Shown here: positions 20,701 to 30,232 of the stretch, piece after piece
Position numbering within the stretch: position 1 is the first letter of the stretch
Layout: every line of letters begins with the position of its first letter
Notes under the pieces: model-generated
The model's input: the letters and a program-made list of their open reading frames with translations, nothing else
Database searches by the model: none
What the model was told of the DNA's origin: nothing
Position numbers and translations under genes: made by a program
From: Bacillus sp. 103mf
GTDB lineage: Bacteria > Bacillota > Bacilli > Bacillales > Bacillaceae_G
NCBI RefSeq assembly: GCF_900116295.1
Contig: NZ_FPAF01000001.1
Location: 124,001-188,000 of the forward strand
Direction: 5' to 3'
Length of the DNA stretch: 64,000 nucleotides

Positions 20701-23700
20701 AATATGGTTATCATCTTTTATTAAAGAATCAAACAGTTGTTGATAATCATCAGCTGAATCCGGACGAATGGTATACAAGTTATTTTCATGTTTATTAAAA
20801 TGACTCCCCTTTTGCACAATAATGCAATGATCTTGAACCTTTGTGACTTCAGTTATCAGCTGTTGTGCAAAGGCCGTTTCTTCCATAAAAATTAGTACGC
20901 ATTCATTATTACCTTGACCTCGTGAGGAAAATGGTAAAATTTCCTTTTTCCACTGAGGCATATAGAACCAATCCCTCAATGGCTTCTTCACACCTTCTGA
21001 TGAAATTACAGGTGATACCGGACTTTTATTTGTTTCATACCAAAAAGATTCTTTTTCAAACGGATAAGTCGGTAATGAAATTTTTCCTGGGTTTCTATTT
21101 AAATGGAAACTGATCCAATCTATTTTAGTACCGTGCATCCAAAGCATTCCAATTTTTCCGAGTAAAAATTGAACATCCGACATAGATTGCTTCGCGTGCC
21201 TTAGCATATTACATGCTTGTTGATTTTTCTCTATCTTTAAAGATCTCTTCACCAAAACACTTAAATCTTGTCCAGGGCCAATCTCGATAAATATAATATC
21301 TTCATAATTTGACAATTTCTGAATACCTTCTGCGAACCGAACAGGCTCAGTCATATGCTTCATCCAGTATTCACAGTTTACGGCATCTTTATCAGTCATC
21401 CAATCACCTGTTAAATTAGAGAAGAACGGAATTTTAGGCTTCTGATATGACATATGTTTTGCTTGTTCTCCGAAGACTTTAGCCGCATGAGCCATTACAT
21501 GAGAATGTGCTGCAATAGAACCATTTAGGCGCATGCACAGTAATTTCTTCCGTTTTAACTGTTCTTCAAAGGCGAAAATTTCTTTCTCCAAACCAGATAC
21601 AATACAGGAGGAATCGTTTACTACAGCTAATGATATTTGTTCAGGAAGCAAGGCTTGAATTTCTTTTTCCGGAAGTGGGACACTTAACATTGCTCCCTTT
21701 GGTGCTTCTTGCATGGATTGTCCTCTTAGGCAGATCAGTTTCATAGCATCACATAATGTAAAAACTCCTGATAATGTTGCAGCCGTCAACTCTCCAAAAC
21801 TGTACCCAATCATGGTCCAAGGACGCATTCCCCAATTCATTAACAGAACTGCTAGTGCATATTCAATTGAAAAAATTGCCGGTTGGGCATATTTTGTTTC
21901 TAAAATCTTTTTGAATGCTGTTTCTTCATACTGTTTATCAGGATATAAAATCATTTCTAATCTTTCACCTGTGATATTGTAAAACTCCTGAAAACAAGCA
22001 TCCATCGTTTTTTTAAATAGAGGTTCCTCCCGGTAAAGGTTAAGCCCCATATTCACGTACTGACTACCTTGGCCTGAAAACATGAATACCAACTTTTTTT
22101 CCTTATTTTGCTGAGTATGAGTAATCGAACCAATACCTCGCTCTTGACTTTGTGTAAGCAAACGGACAGCCTCTTCCCTATCCTTTGCAACAAATATTTG
22201 TTTATAGTCAAAATGCTTTCTTCCAGTTTGTAAAGTATATGAAGCATCCGCGATATTCAAATTCTCATTACTTTCAATATGATGTAATAAATCTTTTTTC
22301 ATCTTTTCAAGACCAGTCCTCGTTTTAGCTGATAAAGGAAACAGCTGGTAAGATCTTGGATTTTCTTTTCTTTTACACGATGGTGCTTCCTCCAAAATCA
22401 CATGAGCATTTGTCCCCCCCATTCCAAATGAGCTAATACCAGCTCGACGTGGAGTACTATTTTTTTCCCATGGCGTAAGTTGATCATTGACAAAGAACGG
22501 ACTGTTTTCAAAGTCGATATTAGGATTTGCCTGTTTAAAATGAAGACTTGGAACGTAATGCTTATTTTTTAATGAAAGAACTGTTTTGATTAAACCAGCT
22601 ATTCCTGCTGCCGCATCAAGATGACCAATATTGGTTTTAACAGAGCCAATTCTGCAAAATCTTCGTTTATTTGTTTGAAAAGCTTTGGTCAATGCATCTA
22701 TCTCAATCGGATCTCCTAGAGCAGTACCTGTACCATGTGTCTCTACATAGTTAATTGTTTCTGGATTAATGTTAGCCATAGTAATCGCTTCTTGTATGAC
22801 CTGCATCTGTCCTTGGACACTTGGTGCATTGTAGCCGATTTTTTGATCTCCATCATTATTAATAGCCGAACCTTTTACCACTGCATGTATTTGATCCCCG
22901 TCTGCTAATGCCTGGCTAAGCGATTTTAATACCACAAAGCCTACCCCATCTCCCCCAACCGTTCCATTTGCGGCTTGGTCAAATGCGCGGCAATGTCCAT
23001 CTGGAGATTTCACCATATTTTCCTGATAAATATATCCTGATGTGACAGGATGAAGAATTGAGACCCCACCTGCAAGTGCTACATCCGATTCACCATTTAA
23101 GATAGATTGACATGCCAAATGCAGCGCCACTAAAGAAGTTGAGCAAGCTGTCTGTAGCGTTATAGCTGGACCTTTTAAATTCAACTTATGAGCAATGCGC
23201 GTACTAACAGTATAAGTATCATTTAAAGAACCTATTTCAAAAAGCTCAGACATACTCCCATCCAAAGATTTAGCAAAACGCTGAATCCACTGAAAATTAG
23301 ATGATGAGCCAGTAAACAATCCAATTTTCCCATGGTACTCAGTAGAAACACAACCTGCATCCTCTAACGCTTTCCATGCATACTCATGAAGCAAACGAAT
23401 TTGAGGATCCATCATCTCAACTTGTACTGGTGAATATCCGAAAAAAGGAGCATCAAATAAATCAGGACCTTCTATAATTCCTTTTGCTTTTACATAATCA
23501 GGTCTATCTAATGTTTGTTTATCAATACCCGCTTCCAATAATTCCTCATCTGTAAAGAAGGAAATAGATTCTACTCCCCCTCGAAGATTCTCCCAAAACT
23601 CATCTAAGTTTTTTGCTCCTGGGAAACGGCCTGCCATACCAATAATCGCGATGTGTTCATTCGCTTTTCTGACATGTATTGGTTTATCTGTAGTATCTTT

Positions 23701-26700
23701 TTTCTCACTTGGTTCTTGTTCTACTCCCGATAAGTAATCAGCAAGCGTAAAAATCGTCGGCCTGCGAAACATTTCGACCATCGGAATATCTTTCCCCATC
23801 TTTTTTGATAATTGCTGATTAACTTGAATGAGATTCAAAGAATTTCCACCTATTTCAAAAAACTTATCATGGACACCAATATTAGCCACACCAAGCACAT
23901 TGTGCCAAATCTCTTGAATAATTTTTGTTGTATCAGAATTAGGTTCAGCCTCATCTTCTTTTCGTACAGTCTTATTGATGGCTGGTAAAGCCTTTTTATC
24001 CAGTTTTCCATTTGCCGTAAGAGGCATTGTATCTACTGCTATAAAATGTGACGGGACCATATATTCCGGTAAATAACGACTTAAATAATCACGTAATTCT
24101 TTTTGCTTCACTGATTGACTTGATGTAAAATAAGCAACAAGACAAGGAGTTTCTGATGGATCTATTTTCACAGCAACTGCTGCTGATTTGATCTTCTCAT
24201 ATGTATTGAGCCAATGTTCAATCTCACCGATTTCAATACGATAGCCTCTCAACTTAATTTGCTCATCTTTTCTTCCCAAAAATCGAATATTTCCATCAGG
24301 CATAAAACAAGCAGCATCTCCAGTTTTATACAGCCTTTCACCTGGCTTGAACGGATTTTCAACGAATCGCTCTTTTGTTAATTCATCTCTTCCTAAATAT
24401 CCCCTAGCTACACCTTTTCCCCCAATATATAATTCACCTATCATACCTTGAGGCAATAAATTCATATGACGATCCAGTATATAAATGTCTGTTTGGGTAG
24501 CTGGAAGTCCAATTGGTACATCCACATTATGATCTTTAGTCGAAGAATAGAGATAACTCGTACACCCAACTACTGTTTCAGTTGGTCCATATTCATTGAA
24601 AATCTCAACCTGATGGTCAAAGTTTTTTTCAATCTTCTCAGCCAATGATGTTTCTAATTGTTCACCACCTAAAATGAAACACTTCATCGCACTGTTTGGA
24701 AACTGTAAATCCTTAATAAAATACAAATGAGATGGTGTTAATTTCATAACATGAGCACGATTGTCTTTCAAAATATGTTCGACAAGCAACTGGCGGTTAT
24801 TATGATGATAAATAATAATCGTATTTCCCGTGACAAGTGGCGTGAAAATAGATGTTATTGTTAAATCAAATGCCAGAGAAGTGTATAATGCAAAATCTCT
24901 TTTTTCTCCTCGAACATATTTCTTTGCTGCCCAATCAATATAATTTTCAAGACCTAAATGCTTAACTAATACTCCTTTCGGTCTACCTGTCGTACCTGAA
25001 GTATAGATGCAGTACGCAATATTTTGAGAACCGTAATTTTTAGCTGGATTTTCATCATTTCCTTGAAATAACTCTCGATTTTTAATATCAAATTTCATAC
25101 CATTGTATGAATATGTAACATTATTCATTTCCTGGGTCAAAAGAATCTTTACTCCACTATCATTTAATAAATATTCAATTCTTTCTCTTGGATAATCTGG
25201 ATCAATCGGAACATAGGCAGCACCTGTTTTTAAAATAGCTAGGCAAGCAATGACCATTTCAATAGAATGTTCCGTCATAATACCTATTCTTTGTTCTGGC
25301 AAGACACCTTTTCTCTTTAAAAAATAAGCAAATTGATTAACCTTTTTGTTTAGTTCCTCATACGTCAATTGTTCTGAACCAAATTCAATTGCCTTGGCTT
25401 TTGGGGTTTTTTTCACTTGCTCTTCAAACATATCAATAACAGTTCGCTCTTCATAACCTGTGAGACCATCATATTTACAAATCTGATTGAGTTGATATTC
25501 TTTTTCTGTCTCTGTCAGCATTTGAAGCTGTGGAACTGAATACTCTGGATGCCTTAATACATTAGACAATAAGCGAGTAAAGTGTTCACTTATCATTTTC
25601 ATTTGATTACTTGTAAACACAGCAGGATTATAGATATACGAGAGATGGATATTTTCATTAAATGCCTGCACACTTAAAGTTAAATCCAATTCTGTCTGCT
25701 CAAACATTTCAAAATGATAAATTGAAAGTGGATGATCACTATTTTTCAGTACTTGATCAATCGGATAATTTTCAATGACGACATTTGATTCAAATAATTG
25801 CTGCTCAGCTGTAACTCCTGCGTATACTTTCAAATCAGATAGAGGTGTGTGTTCATACTCGTTTCTTGTTTTTGTTTGCTTATTTACGGTTTGTATAAAA
25901 TCCAATACTGTGGATCGCGCATGAGCTTGCATACGTAATGGTAATGTATTAATAAACAACCCCGTCATTTTTTCAATACCCTGCAATTCAATATTTCTCC
26001 CCGAAACAGTTGTACCAAAAACAACATCTTCTTGATCTGAATACCTCATAAGAAGAAATCCCCATACACTATAAACAACCGAAGCTAATGTTACTTGATT
26101 TTCAGACGCAAATTCTCGAAGAGCCTTTACCTGTAATGCTGATAATTGCATTTCATGTTTAGAAAACCGTCCGCTTTTTTGAACAGACTCTTCTGTTTTA
26201 GCCATCAACCTTACAGGTTCCCATCCTTTAAATAATTTCTTCCAATACTCTTCTTGTTTACCTTTTTTCCGTACCTGATCTTGTTGCCACTTGACAAAAT
26301 CTTGATAAGAAGGTTTTGTCAAAAACTTTACTTCCTGTCCTTCAGTGAGATTTTTATATGCTTCCATCCATTCACTTAGTACAATTCCCATGCTCCAGCC
26401 ATCCATTAAAATATGATGAAAGCTGACTATAATCCAACTATTTTCTTCACTTATTTTACAAATGGTAATACGAAAAGGTACGTCTTGAAGATTAAATCGT
26501 TCTTTTCTATCTTGGGATAATACTTTTTCCTTCAGCTGTTTTACATCAATTTCGTTTCGATTAGATAAGTCAACATATCGAATATCCACCGTGTTTTCTT
26601 TCAAAATAATTTGTACAGGCTTCATTACTTCTTTCCATCTAAATAGAGTTCTCAACATTTCGTTATTCTCAACAGTCAGTTCCCAGGCCTCTTTAAAATA

Positions 26701-26862
26701 ACTTTGATCTATCTGCCCTTTAATTTGCAAAAACATTTGTTCAAAATATGCATCACCGTCTGGCTCCATCAAATGATGAAAAAGTAAACCTTCTTGTATT
26801 GTTGTTAAGCCAAGCATATTCTCTATATTTGTTCGATTTAATTTTTCCACTTTATCACTCAC
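17761..26862 (-). CDS. amiI: Hybrid NRPS-PKS: C-A(Asn)-PCP-KS-AT-KR-ACP-C
   Basis: A 3033-residue megasynthase joining Asn, hydroxymalonyl and the next amino acid. C (about 10-440, HHILMDG; the LTTIQEGLLFHH opening is typical of domains accepting a D-residue), A (about 475-985), PCP (GGNSL), KS (TACSTS, ETHGTGT, NIGHLD), AT, KR, ACP (GGDSL), then a full C (HHIISDG). The A pocket reads D-L-T-K-I-G-E-V-G, one change from the Asn code DLTKLGEVG. The AT keeps its Ser (GYSFG, usually GHSxG) and His, but the specificity box reads IAAH instead of malonyl HAFH. KR glycine motif IGGLGFIG is slightly off. Product step: 4-amino-2,3-dihydroxy-hexanediamide unit of amicoumacin. The start is GTG with GGAG eight bases upstream. 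Confidence 0.95.
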   Translation of the reverse strand: MSDKVEKLNRTNIENMLGLTTIQEGLLFHHLMEPDGDAYFEQMFLQIKGQIDQSYFKEAWELTVENNEMLRTLFRWKEVMKPVQIILKENTVDIRYVDLSNRNEIDVKQLKEKVLSQDRKERFNLQDVPFRITICKISEENSWIIVSFHHILMDGWSMGIVLSEWMEAYKNLTEGQEVKFLTKPSYQDFVKWQQDQVRKKGKQEEYWKKLFKGWEPVRLMAKTEESVQKSGRFSKHEMQLSALQVKALREFASENQVTLASVVYSVWGFLLMRYSDQEDVVFGTTVSGRNIELQGIEKMTGLFINTLPLRMQAHARSTVLDFIQTVNKQTKTRNEYEHTPLSDLKVYAGVTAEQQLFESNVVIENYPIDQVLKNSDHPLSIYHFEMFEQTELDLTLSVQAFNENIHLSYIYNPAVFTSNQMKMISEHFTRLLSNVLRHPEYSVPQLQMLTETEKEYQLNQICKYDGLTGYEERTVIDMFEEQVKKTPKAKAIEFGSEQLTYEELNKKVNQFAYFLKRKGVLPEQRIGIMTEHSIEMVIACLAILKTGAAYVPIDPDYPRERIEYLLNDSGVKILLTQEMNNVTYSYNGMKFDIKNRELFQGNDENPAKNYGSQNIAYCIYTSGTTGRPKGVLVKHLGLENYIDWAAKKYVRGEKRDFALYTSLAFDLTITSIFTPLVTGNTIIIYHHNNRQLLVEHILKDNRAHVMKLTPSHLYFIKDLQFPNSAMKCFILGGEQLETSLAEKIEKNFDHQVEIFNEYGPTETVVGCTSYLYSSTKDHNVDVPIGLPATQTDIYILDRHMNLLPQGMIGELYIGGKGVARGYLGRDELTKERFVENPFKPGERLYKTGDAACFMPDGNIRFLGRKDEQIKLRGYRIEIGEIEHWLNTYEKIKSAAVAVKIDPSETPCLVAYFTSSQSVKQKELRDYLSRYLPEYMVPSHFIAVDTMPLTANGKLDKKALPAINKTVRKEDEAEPNSDTTKIIQEIWHNVLGVANIGVHDKFFEIGGNSLNLIQVNQQLSKKMGKDIPMVEMFRRPTIFTLADYLSGVEQEPSEKKDTTDKPIHVRKANEHIAIIGMAGRFPGAKNLDEFWENLRGGVESISFFTDEELLEAGIDKQTLDRPDYVKAKGIIEGPDLFDAPFFGYSPVQVEMMDPQIRLLHEYAWKALEDAGCVSTEYHGKIGLFTGSSSNFQWIQRFAKSLDGSMSELFEIGSLNDTYTVSTRIAHKLNLKGPAITLQTACSTSLVALHLACQSILNGESDVALAGGVSILHPVTSGYIYQENMVKSPDGHCRAFDQAANGTVGGDGVGFVVLKSLSQALADGDQIHAVVKGSAINNDGDQKIGYNAPSVQGQMQVIQEAITMANINPETINYVETHGTGTALGDPIEIDALTKAFQTNKRRFCRIGSVKTNIGHLDAAAGIAGLIKTVLSLKNKHYVPSLHFKQANPNIDFENSPFFVNDQLTPWEKNSTPRRAGISSFGMGGTNAHVILEEAPSCKRKENPRSYQLFPLSAKTRTGLEKMKKDLLHHIESNENLNIADASYTLQTGRKHFDYKQIFVAKDREEAVRLLTQSQERGIGSITHTQQNKEKKLVFMFSGQGSQYVNMGLNLYREEPLFKKTMDACFQEFYNITGERLEMILYPDKQYEETAFKKILETKYAQPAIFSIEYALAVLLMNWGMRPWTMIGYSFGELTAATLSGVFTLCDAMKLICLRGQSMQEAPKGAMLSVPLPEKEIQALLPEQISLAVVNDSSCIVSGLEKEIFAFEEQLKRKKLLCMRLNGSIAAHSHVMAHAAKVFGEQAKHMSYQKPKIPFFSNLTGDWMTDKDAVNCEYWMKHMTEPVRFAEGIQKLSNYEDIIFIEIGPGQDLSVLVKRSLKIEKNQQACNMLRHAKQSMSDVQFLLGKIGMLWMHGTKIDWISFHLNRNPGKISLPTYPFEKESFWYETNKSPVSPVISSEGVKKPLRDWFYMPQWKKEILPFSSRGQGNNECVLIFMEETAFAQQLITEVTKVQDHCIIVQKGSHFNKHENNLYTIRPDSADDYQQLFDSLIKDDNHISRVIHLWGLAERDTKVETPEWIKQMQSECFYSLLYLGQVLKKRVIDQEVHITVLSSLAYYIGGETVLYPEKALHLGPSMVISQESPLLHYRIIDIDKQQIGTWKEEKLLKLLQEELLRDKGSILTVYRDNKRYIRDYVQTALPSQSMQGNIGHLKQNGVYILIGGLGFIGLNLAQTLAEKTQGKLILTSRSGLPPRKEWQLLIESHSQDDPMVKKIMKVKAIEEAGAQVIIAALDVGKEEDINEVVQLAERTFGMVNGVIYAAGVTGEQSFRMMEQTDKVFSEAHLQAKMNGVLLLEKVLRDRPLDFCILLSSLSPILGGLGFTAYTAVNQFIDTFVYQHNLNHPVPWTALNFDGWEFEDGKNPDIPIAKNLQETLIRANEGRNVFEIILRLGHFDQIIVSATNLQERIDKYVDRLQLSGEKDTKEKLPLYDRPEISTEYMEPVTVLEKELSIYWQNFFKISQIGIDDDFFEMGGDSLKAINFISIIHKAFSVVIPLPEFFKIPTIREMAQYLSGAEKKTYQIIEKAPQKDFYPLSSAQKRLYLVQQFDKTSTGYNEFTAGRIVGKLNMEKLERTFMKLIKRHESLRTSFVVIDGVPVQKIEDNVEFHVEFFDLSDINDQLKSEQSQKEVINQFLKPFELEQAPLMRTGVMKVTENEYVLMLDMHHIISDGLSQDILISEFMDLYDGKELTSLELQYKDFSEWQNQILASNELNKLGEYWIKRLEGAPVLQLPTDYKRPEVKSFTGAHYQFRISKEELTAFKRIIAREDATLFMGILTIYQILLHKLTGQSDIVVGVPVAGRKQEELQKIIGIFVNMLPLRFYPKKEMTFIDLLRHVRQLVIEDFEHQDYQYENMVRDLKLKRDMSRNLIFDVVFALQNLNQPELEIEGIKLHDYKYETAVSRFDLLWIVTEEDGLSAVIEYNTDLFTKETIERLVNSLKEILAAVINDTHIKLEDIESLSSLQKLDEVSLLELDDLKI

Positions 26863-26881
26863 AAGATCATCTCCGTTCTGC

Positions 26882-28024
26882 CTATATATGCTTGACGAAA
26901 TATTTTCTTAGTCCATAATTTGCAATGATCTGTTGCTGAATTTGAGAAGTTCCCTCAATGATTTCTAGAACCTTTGCTTCTCTATACAGTCTCTCTGCGG
27001 AACATTCCTTACTAATACCAACTCCTCCATGAATTTGTATATTTTCATTTGTAATATCTACTGCTATTTTTGACGTGAAATATTTAGCTATAGATGTTTC
27101 TATTATTGCATCTGGATCTTGAGACATTCTCATTTGTCCAGCTTTCAAACATAATGCACGTGCACCATGAAGCCGCGTTACAGCGTCACCAATCATCCCT
27201 TTAATTAATTGATGCTTGTATAATTTCTCTCCGAACTGAGTTCTTTTTCTTGAGTAAGTAACCATAGTATCAACAGCCTCTTGTGCTATAGCAAGACCCG
27301 CCCATGCCACACTATATCTCCCATGATCCAAAGCTAAAGAAACAATGTGATTAAACCCTCCCCCCAATGGGCCGAGTATTTGTTGCTCCGACACTCTTAC
27401 TTGATTAAAATTAATTTCTGCAAGATATGAAGCACGATTCGCCATCATACCAGAAATCCGTTTTACATCTACCCCACTCTGATATCTATCAACAAGAAAA
27501 GCAGTAACCTCTTTGCCATTCCTTGCAATTACAATAAAAAAATCAGCAATTGCTCCAAAAGAAATCCATTTCTTAACTCCATTTATGATGTATTCATTTC
27601 CTTGACTATAATAAGTAGTTTCGACATTAGTAGCATCTGAGCCAATATTCGGCTCAGATAATGCAAACGCTCCTATTTTCATTCCCCTTGCTACTGGAAC
27701 CAGCCATTCTTTTTTCTGCTGTTCTGTTCCGTATCTTAACAAAGATTCACTAACTAATGAATTCACAGTAGTCAATGTCCGAATGTTACAACACGCTTTA
27801 CCAATTTGTTCAGTAAACAAACCATATTCAATAGGATTAAGCCCAAGTCCGTTGTAAGTTTCCGGAATATTCGCTGCAAAATAACCTCTTCTTCCCATAT
27901 CGTTTAATAGTTCTCTAGGTACAGTTTCCTTCTCATCAAATTCCCCTGCAAAAGGTCTAATCTTCTCTGTACAATACCGACGAATTTCTTCAATAATATC
28001 CGTTTTCTTTTCAGCTATTTTCAT
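26882..28024 (-). CDS. amiH: Acyl-ACP dehydrogenase of hydroxymalonyl-ACP synthesis (FkbI/ZmaE-like)
   Basis: Acyl-CoA dehydrogenase-family flavoprotein, 380 residues, the usual family length. It shows the N-terminal helical region, FALSEPNIGSD flavin/substrate segment, KKWISFGAIAD, the QIHGGVG motif and YREAKVLEIIEGTSQIQ with the catalytic Glu. In methoxymalonyl and hydroxymalonyl pathways this enzyme works with the HBDH-like protein to oxidise glyceryl-ACP to hydroxymalonyl-ACP. Its start overlaps the upstream ACP gene by 14 bases and AGGAG lies just upstream, so the two are translationally linked. It ends 20 bases before the hybrid NRPS-PKS whose AT probably uses the product. The role is inferred from family and neighbours. 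Confidence 0.92.
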   Translation of the reverse strand: MKIAEKKTDIIEEIRRYCTEKIRPFAGEFDEKETVPRELLNDMGRRGYFAANIPETYNGLGLNPIEYGLFTEQIGKACCNIRTLTTVNSLVSESLLRYGTEQQKKEWLVPVARGMKIGAFALSEPNIGSDATNVETTYYSQGNEYIINGVKKWISFGAIADFFIVIARNGKEVTAFLVDRYQSGVDVKRISGMMANRASYLAEINFNQVRVSEQQILGPLGGGFNHIVSLALDHGRYSVAWAGLAIAQEAVDTMVTYSRKRTQFGEKLYKHQLIKGMIGDAVTRLHGARALCLKAGQMRMSQDPDAIIETSIAKYFTSKIAVDITNENIQIHGGVGISKECSAERLYREAKVLEIIEGTSQIQQQIIANYGLRKYFVKHI

Positions 28025-28280
28025 GAACGTTCGCTCCTGTCTGTTTTTTTTCTATAAGCGCAACAATTCGATTGACTGTACTAAAATTCGCAATATTTAA
28101 ATCCTGATTATCTAGCTCAAATCCAAAATCCTGTTCCAAATAGTTTACAAGCTTCATTGCAAACAGGGAATTAACGAATCCCATCTCAAAAATATGACTA
28201 TCATTTGATAAATTTATTTCCTCATCAAAAACAACTAGATTTTTCTCAATATATTCTCTCACTCTTTCATGAAGATTCAT
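28011..28280 (-). CDS. amiG: Discrete acyl carrier protein for hydroxymalonyl unit (FkbJ/ZmaD-like)
   Basis: Acyl carrier protein of 89 residues with the phosphopantetheine site in GFVNSLFAM (Ser38). An Asn before the Ser, in place of the usual Asp, is typical of carriers in methoxymalonyl and hydroxymalonyl-ACP pathways. It would hold the glyceryl group delivered by the FkbH-like protein encoded just upstream while the two dehydrogenases oxidise it, then hand hydroxymalonyl to an AT domain. It needs a phosphopantetheinyl transferase for activation; the one near the cluster edge is frameshifted. ATG start with GAGGAG ribosome site. It overlaps the following dehydrogenase gene. Confidence 0.93.
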   Translation of the reverse strand: MNLHERVREYIEKNLVVFDEEINLSNDSHIFEMGFVNSLFAMKLVNYLEQDFGFELDNQDLNIANFSTVNRIVALIEKKQTGANVHENS

Positions 28281-28307
28281 TAGTCATTCTCCTCGCTTTT
28301 ATTAATT

Positions 28308-29363
28308 TCATTTCCCTGCAGATACTTTCATTCCAAAATCTGATACGACTTCAACATATGGTGGATATGCTTGAAGTTGATTTAGATCATTTTCAAATAA
28401 AATATAGCCTTCGGCATCTGATGCTACTTCTCTAAAGTTAGCAAACTTGTATGTGATATACATTACTCTATTACGATCTGTTTGTTTAAAATCAGCAAAT
28501 ACTTTTTTCCCTTGCTTTTTCGCTTCATTTAAAATGGCTGTTAATAAGATTGTTCCGACCCCTCTTGACATGACACGGCATGACATTAGCAGCAGTTTAA
28601 TATGCCATGCATTATTTTTTTCTTCTATTAAAGAGAGACCAATTTTTCCATATGAACCATACTTGTCATCCAACTCACAAATGAGTAAAATATGTGAGTC
28701 TGATACTCTGAAATGATTTAATTCCTTATAATCATACGTATAACCACTTGTATTTAATTGATTTGTGCGAACTGTCAATTCTTCAGCTCGACGTAAATCA
28801 TTTTCTTCAGCCTGCATAATGCTAAATTTCAAATTGAGTCCAGCCAGAAATTGCTCAGAAGGTCCTTCAAAGCTATCTTCATCCTTCTTTCTACAATCAT
28901 CCTCAAGATACATTTCCCTTCTTCTTTTAGCATCTTCCGTAATAAAATCAGGTTTTAATCTTATATCTTCTATTAGATCTTTATAATTTTTTGCATCCCA
29001 ACATGTTATAGTTGGATGCACACTTTGAACTTCTTCTCTTTCAAACACTTGGTCATCAATAAAGAGAAGAGTATCCTTATTAATGTTTAAATTCTTGCTA
29101 ATTTTGTCTATTGAAGTAGATTTAGCATTCCAATTGATTTCAGGATATAAAAAGAAGTGATCTATACCAAATTCTTTCAGTTTATTTAAAACAGTCTGTT
29201 TATCATTTCTACTTGCTATTGAATGTAAAATTCCTCTTTCATCAAGCTGAGTTAATATTTCTTTCATTGATTCTTTTAATTTCACCTCATCAGACTCAAG
29301 TAAGATACCTTCCCATAATGTATTATCTAAATCCCATACAACGCACTTCACTTTTTTATTCAT
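28308..29363 (-). CDS. amiF: FkbH-like glyceryl-ACP synthase (HAD fold plus GNAT-like domain)
   Basis: FkbH/OzmB-family protein that takes 1,3-bisphosphoglycerate, removes phosphate and loads a glyceryl group on the partner ACP, the first step to hydroxymalonyl-ACP. Residues 8-16 hold the HAD motif VWDLDNTLW with the nucleophilic Asp; LLFIDDQVFEREEV is the later HAD motif; the second half (about 170-340) resembles a GNAT acyltransferase, as in family members. I chose ATG at 29363 rather than GTG at 29381 because AAAGGAG lies between them, at proper distance from the ATG only, and family proteins begin directly at the HAD strand. The neighbours on both sides complete the pathway. Confidence 0.92.
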   Translation of the reverse strand: MNKKVKCVVWDLDNTLWEGILLESDEVKLKESMKEILTQLDERGILHSIASRNDKQTVLNKLKEFGIDHFFLYPEINWNAKSTSIDKISKNLNINKDTLLFIDDQVFEREEVQSVHPTITCWDAKNYKDLIEDIRLKPDFITEDAKRRREMYLEDDCRKKDEDSFEGPSEQFLAGLNLKFSIMQAEENDLRRAEELTVRTNQLNTSGYTYDYKELNHFRVSDSHILLICELDDKYGSYGKIGLSLIEEKNNAWHIKLLLMSCRVMSRGVGTILLTAILNEAKKQGKKVFADFKQTDRNRVMYITYKFANFREVASDAEGYILFENDLNQLQAYPPYVEVVSDFGMKVSAGK

Positions 29364-29377
29364 AGCATTTTCTCCTT

Positions 29378-30232
29378 TCACTCATAACTAAAGAATCCTT
29401 TTCCTGACTTTTTCCCAAGCTGACCTGCATCAACCATTTTTACTAATAGCGGACACGGACGGAATTTAGGATCTTTATAGCTTTCGTATAATACAAGAAG
29501 TGAGTTCAATATAGTATCAAGACCAATTAAATCAGCTGTTGCAAGAGGTCCCATTTTATGCCCAAATCCATCTCGAAAGATTTTATCGACATTATACGGT
29601 GTTCCTACTTGATCTTGAACCGTCCAGATACTTTCATTAATAGTCAACATCAATACACGATTCGAAACAAATCCAGGAAAATCATTTACAACAACTGGAT
29701 TTTTACCAAACGATTTTAAAAAGTGTTTGGTAGTTTCAACCGTATCATCAGATGTTTCATGGCCTTTAATTACCTCAACGAGTTCTTTTAAAGGAACAGG
29801 ATTCATAAAATGAGCGCCGATTACCTTATTTGGATAATGCATAAGTGCTCCAATCTTTGTAATAGAAATGCAACTTGTATTTACAAAATAGATTGTGTTT
29901 TCATGACAAATATCTCTTAATTTTTCATAGATTTTTTGTTTCACTGACCAATCTTCCGTTACATTTTCAATAATAATTTCTGCTCTTGCAAAATCGTTAA
30001 TATTTGTACTAAAATGAATATTTTCAAGTACCTCTTCAAGAGAGGACTTAATTACTCTTTTTCTTACTAGCTGCACTAGTTTGAACGTTTTCCTGATATT
30101 TTCTTCTGCACCTTGAAGTTTTTCTTCATTTATGTCAGTTAATATAACCTTATAACCATTCATTGATAAATCTAGAGCCATATCGGCACCCATAACTCCG
30201 GCCCCAACAACACCTACATATTTCATCTCCAT
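29378..30232 (-). CDS. amiE: 3-hydroxyacyl-CoA dehydrogenase-like enzyme (FkbK/ZmaG-like)
   Basis: NAD-dependent dehydrogenase of 284 residues, the length of 3-hydroxybutyryl-CoA dehydrogenases. The Rossmann motif GAGVMG is at residues 10-15, followed by MALDLSMNGYKVILTDIN; IGAHFMNPVP carries the catalytic His and GFVSNRVLM the C-terminal domain start. In FkbH-type pathways this enzyme oxidises the glyceryl-ACP alcohol. It overlaps the upstream thioesterase gene by 10 bases and is followed by the FkbH gene within 15 bases. No O-methyltransferase (FkbG) is present in the cluster part visible, so the extender is predicted to stay hydroxymalonyl. Confidence 0.92.
   Translation of the reverse strand: MEMKYVGVVGAGVMGADMALDLSMNGYKVILTDINEEKLQGAEENIRKTFKLVQLVRKRVIKSSLEEVLENIHFSTNINDFARAEIIIENVTEDWSVKQKIYEKLRDICHENTIYFVNTSCISITKIGALMHYPNKVIGAHFMNPVPLKELVEVIKGHETSDDTVETTKHFLKSFGKNPVVVNDFPGFVSNRVLMLTINESIWTVQDQVGTPYNVDKIFRDGFGHKMGPLATADLIGLDTILNSLLVLYESYKDPKFRPCPLLVKMVDAGQLGKKSGKGFFSYE

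Noticed and set aside
1-30000. Trans-AT polyketide synthase
   Set aside because: Each module carries an AT region and most are intact; only one AT is decayed, and no separate AT gene is visible.
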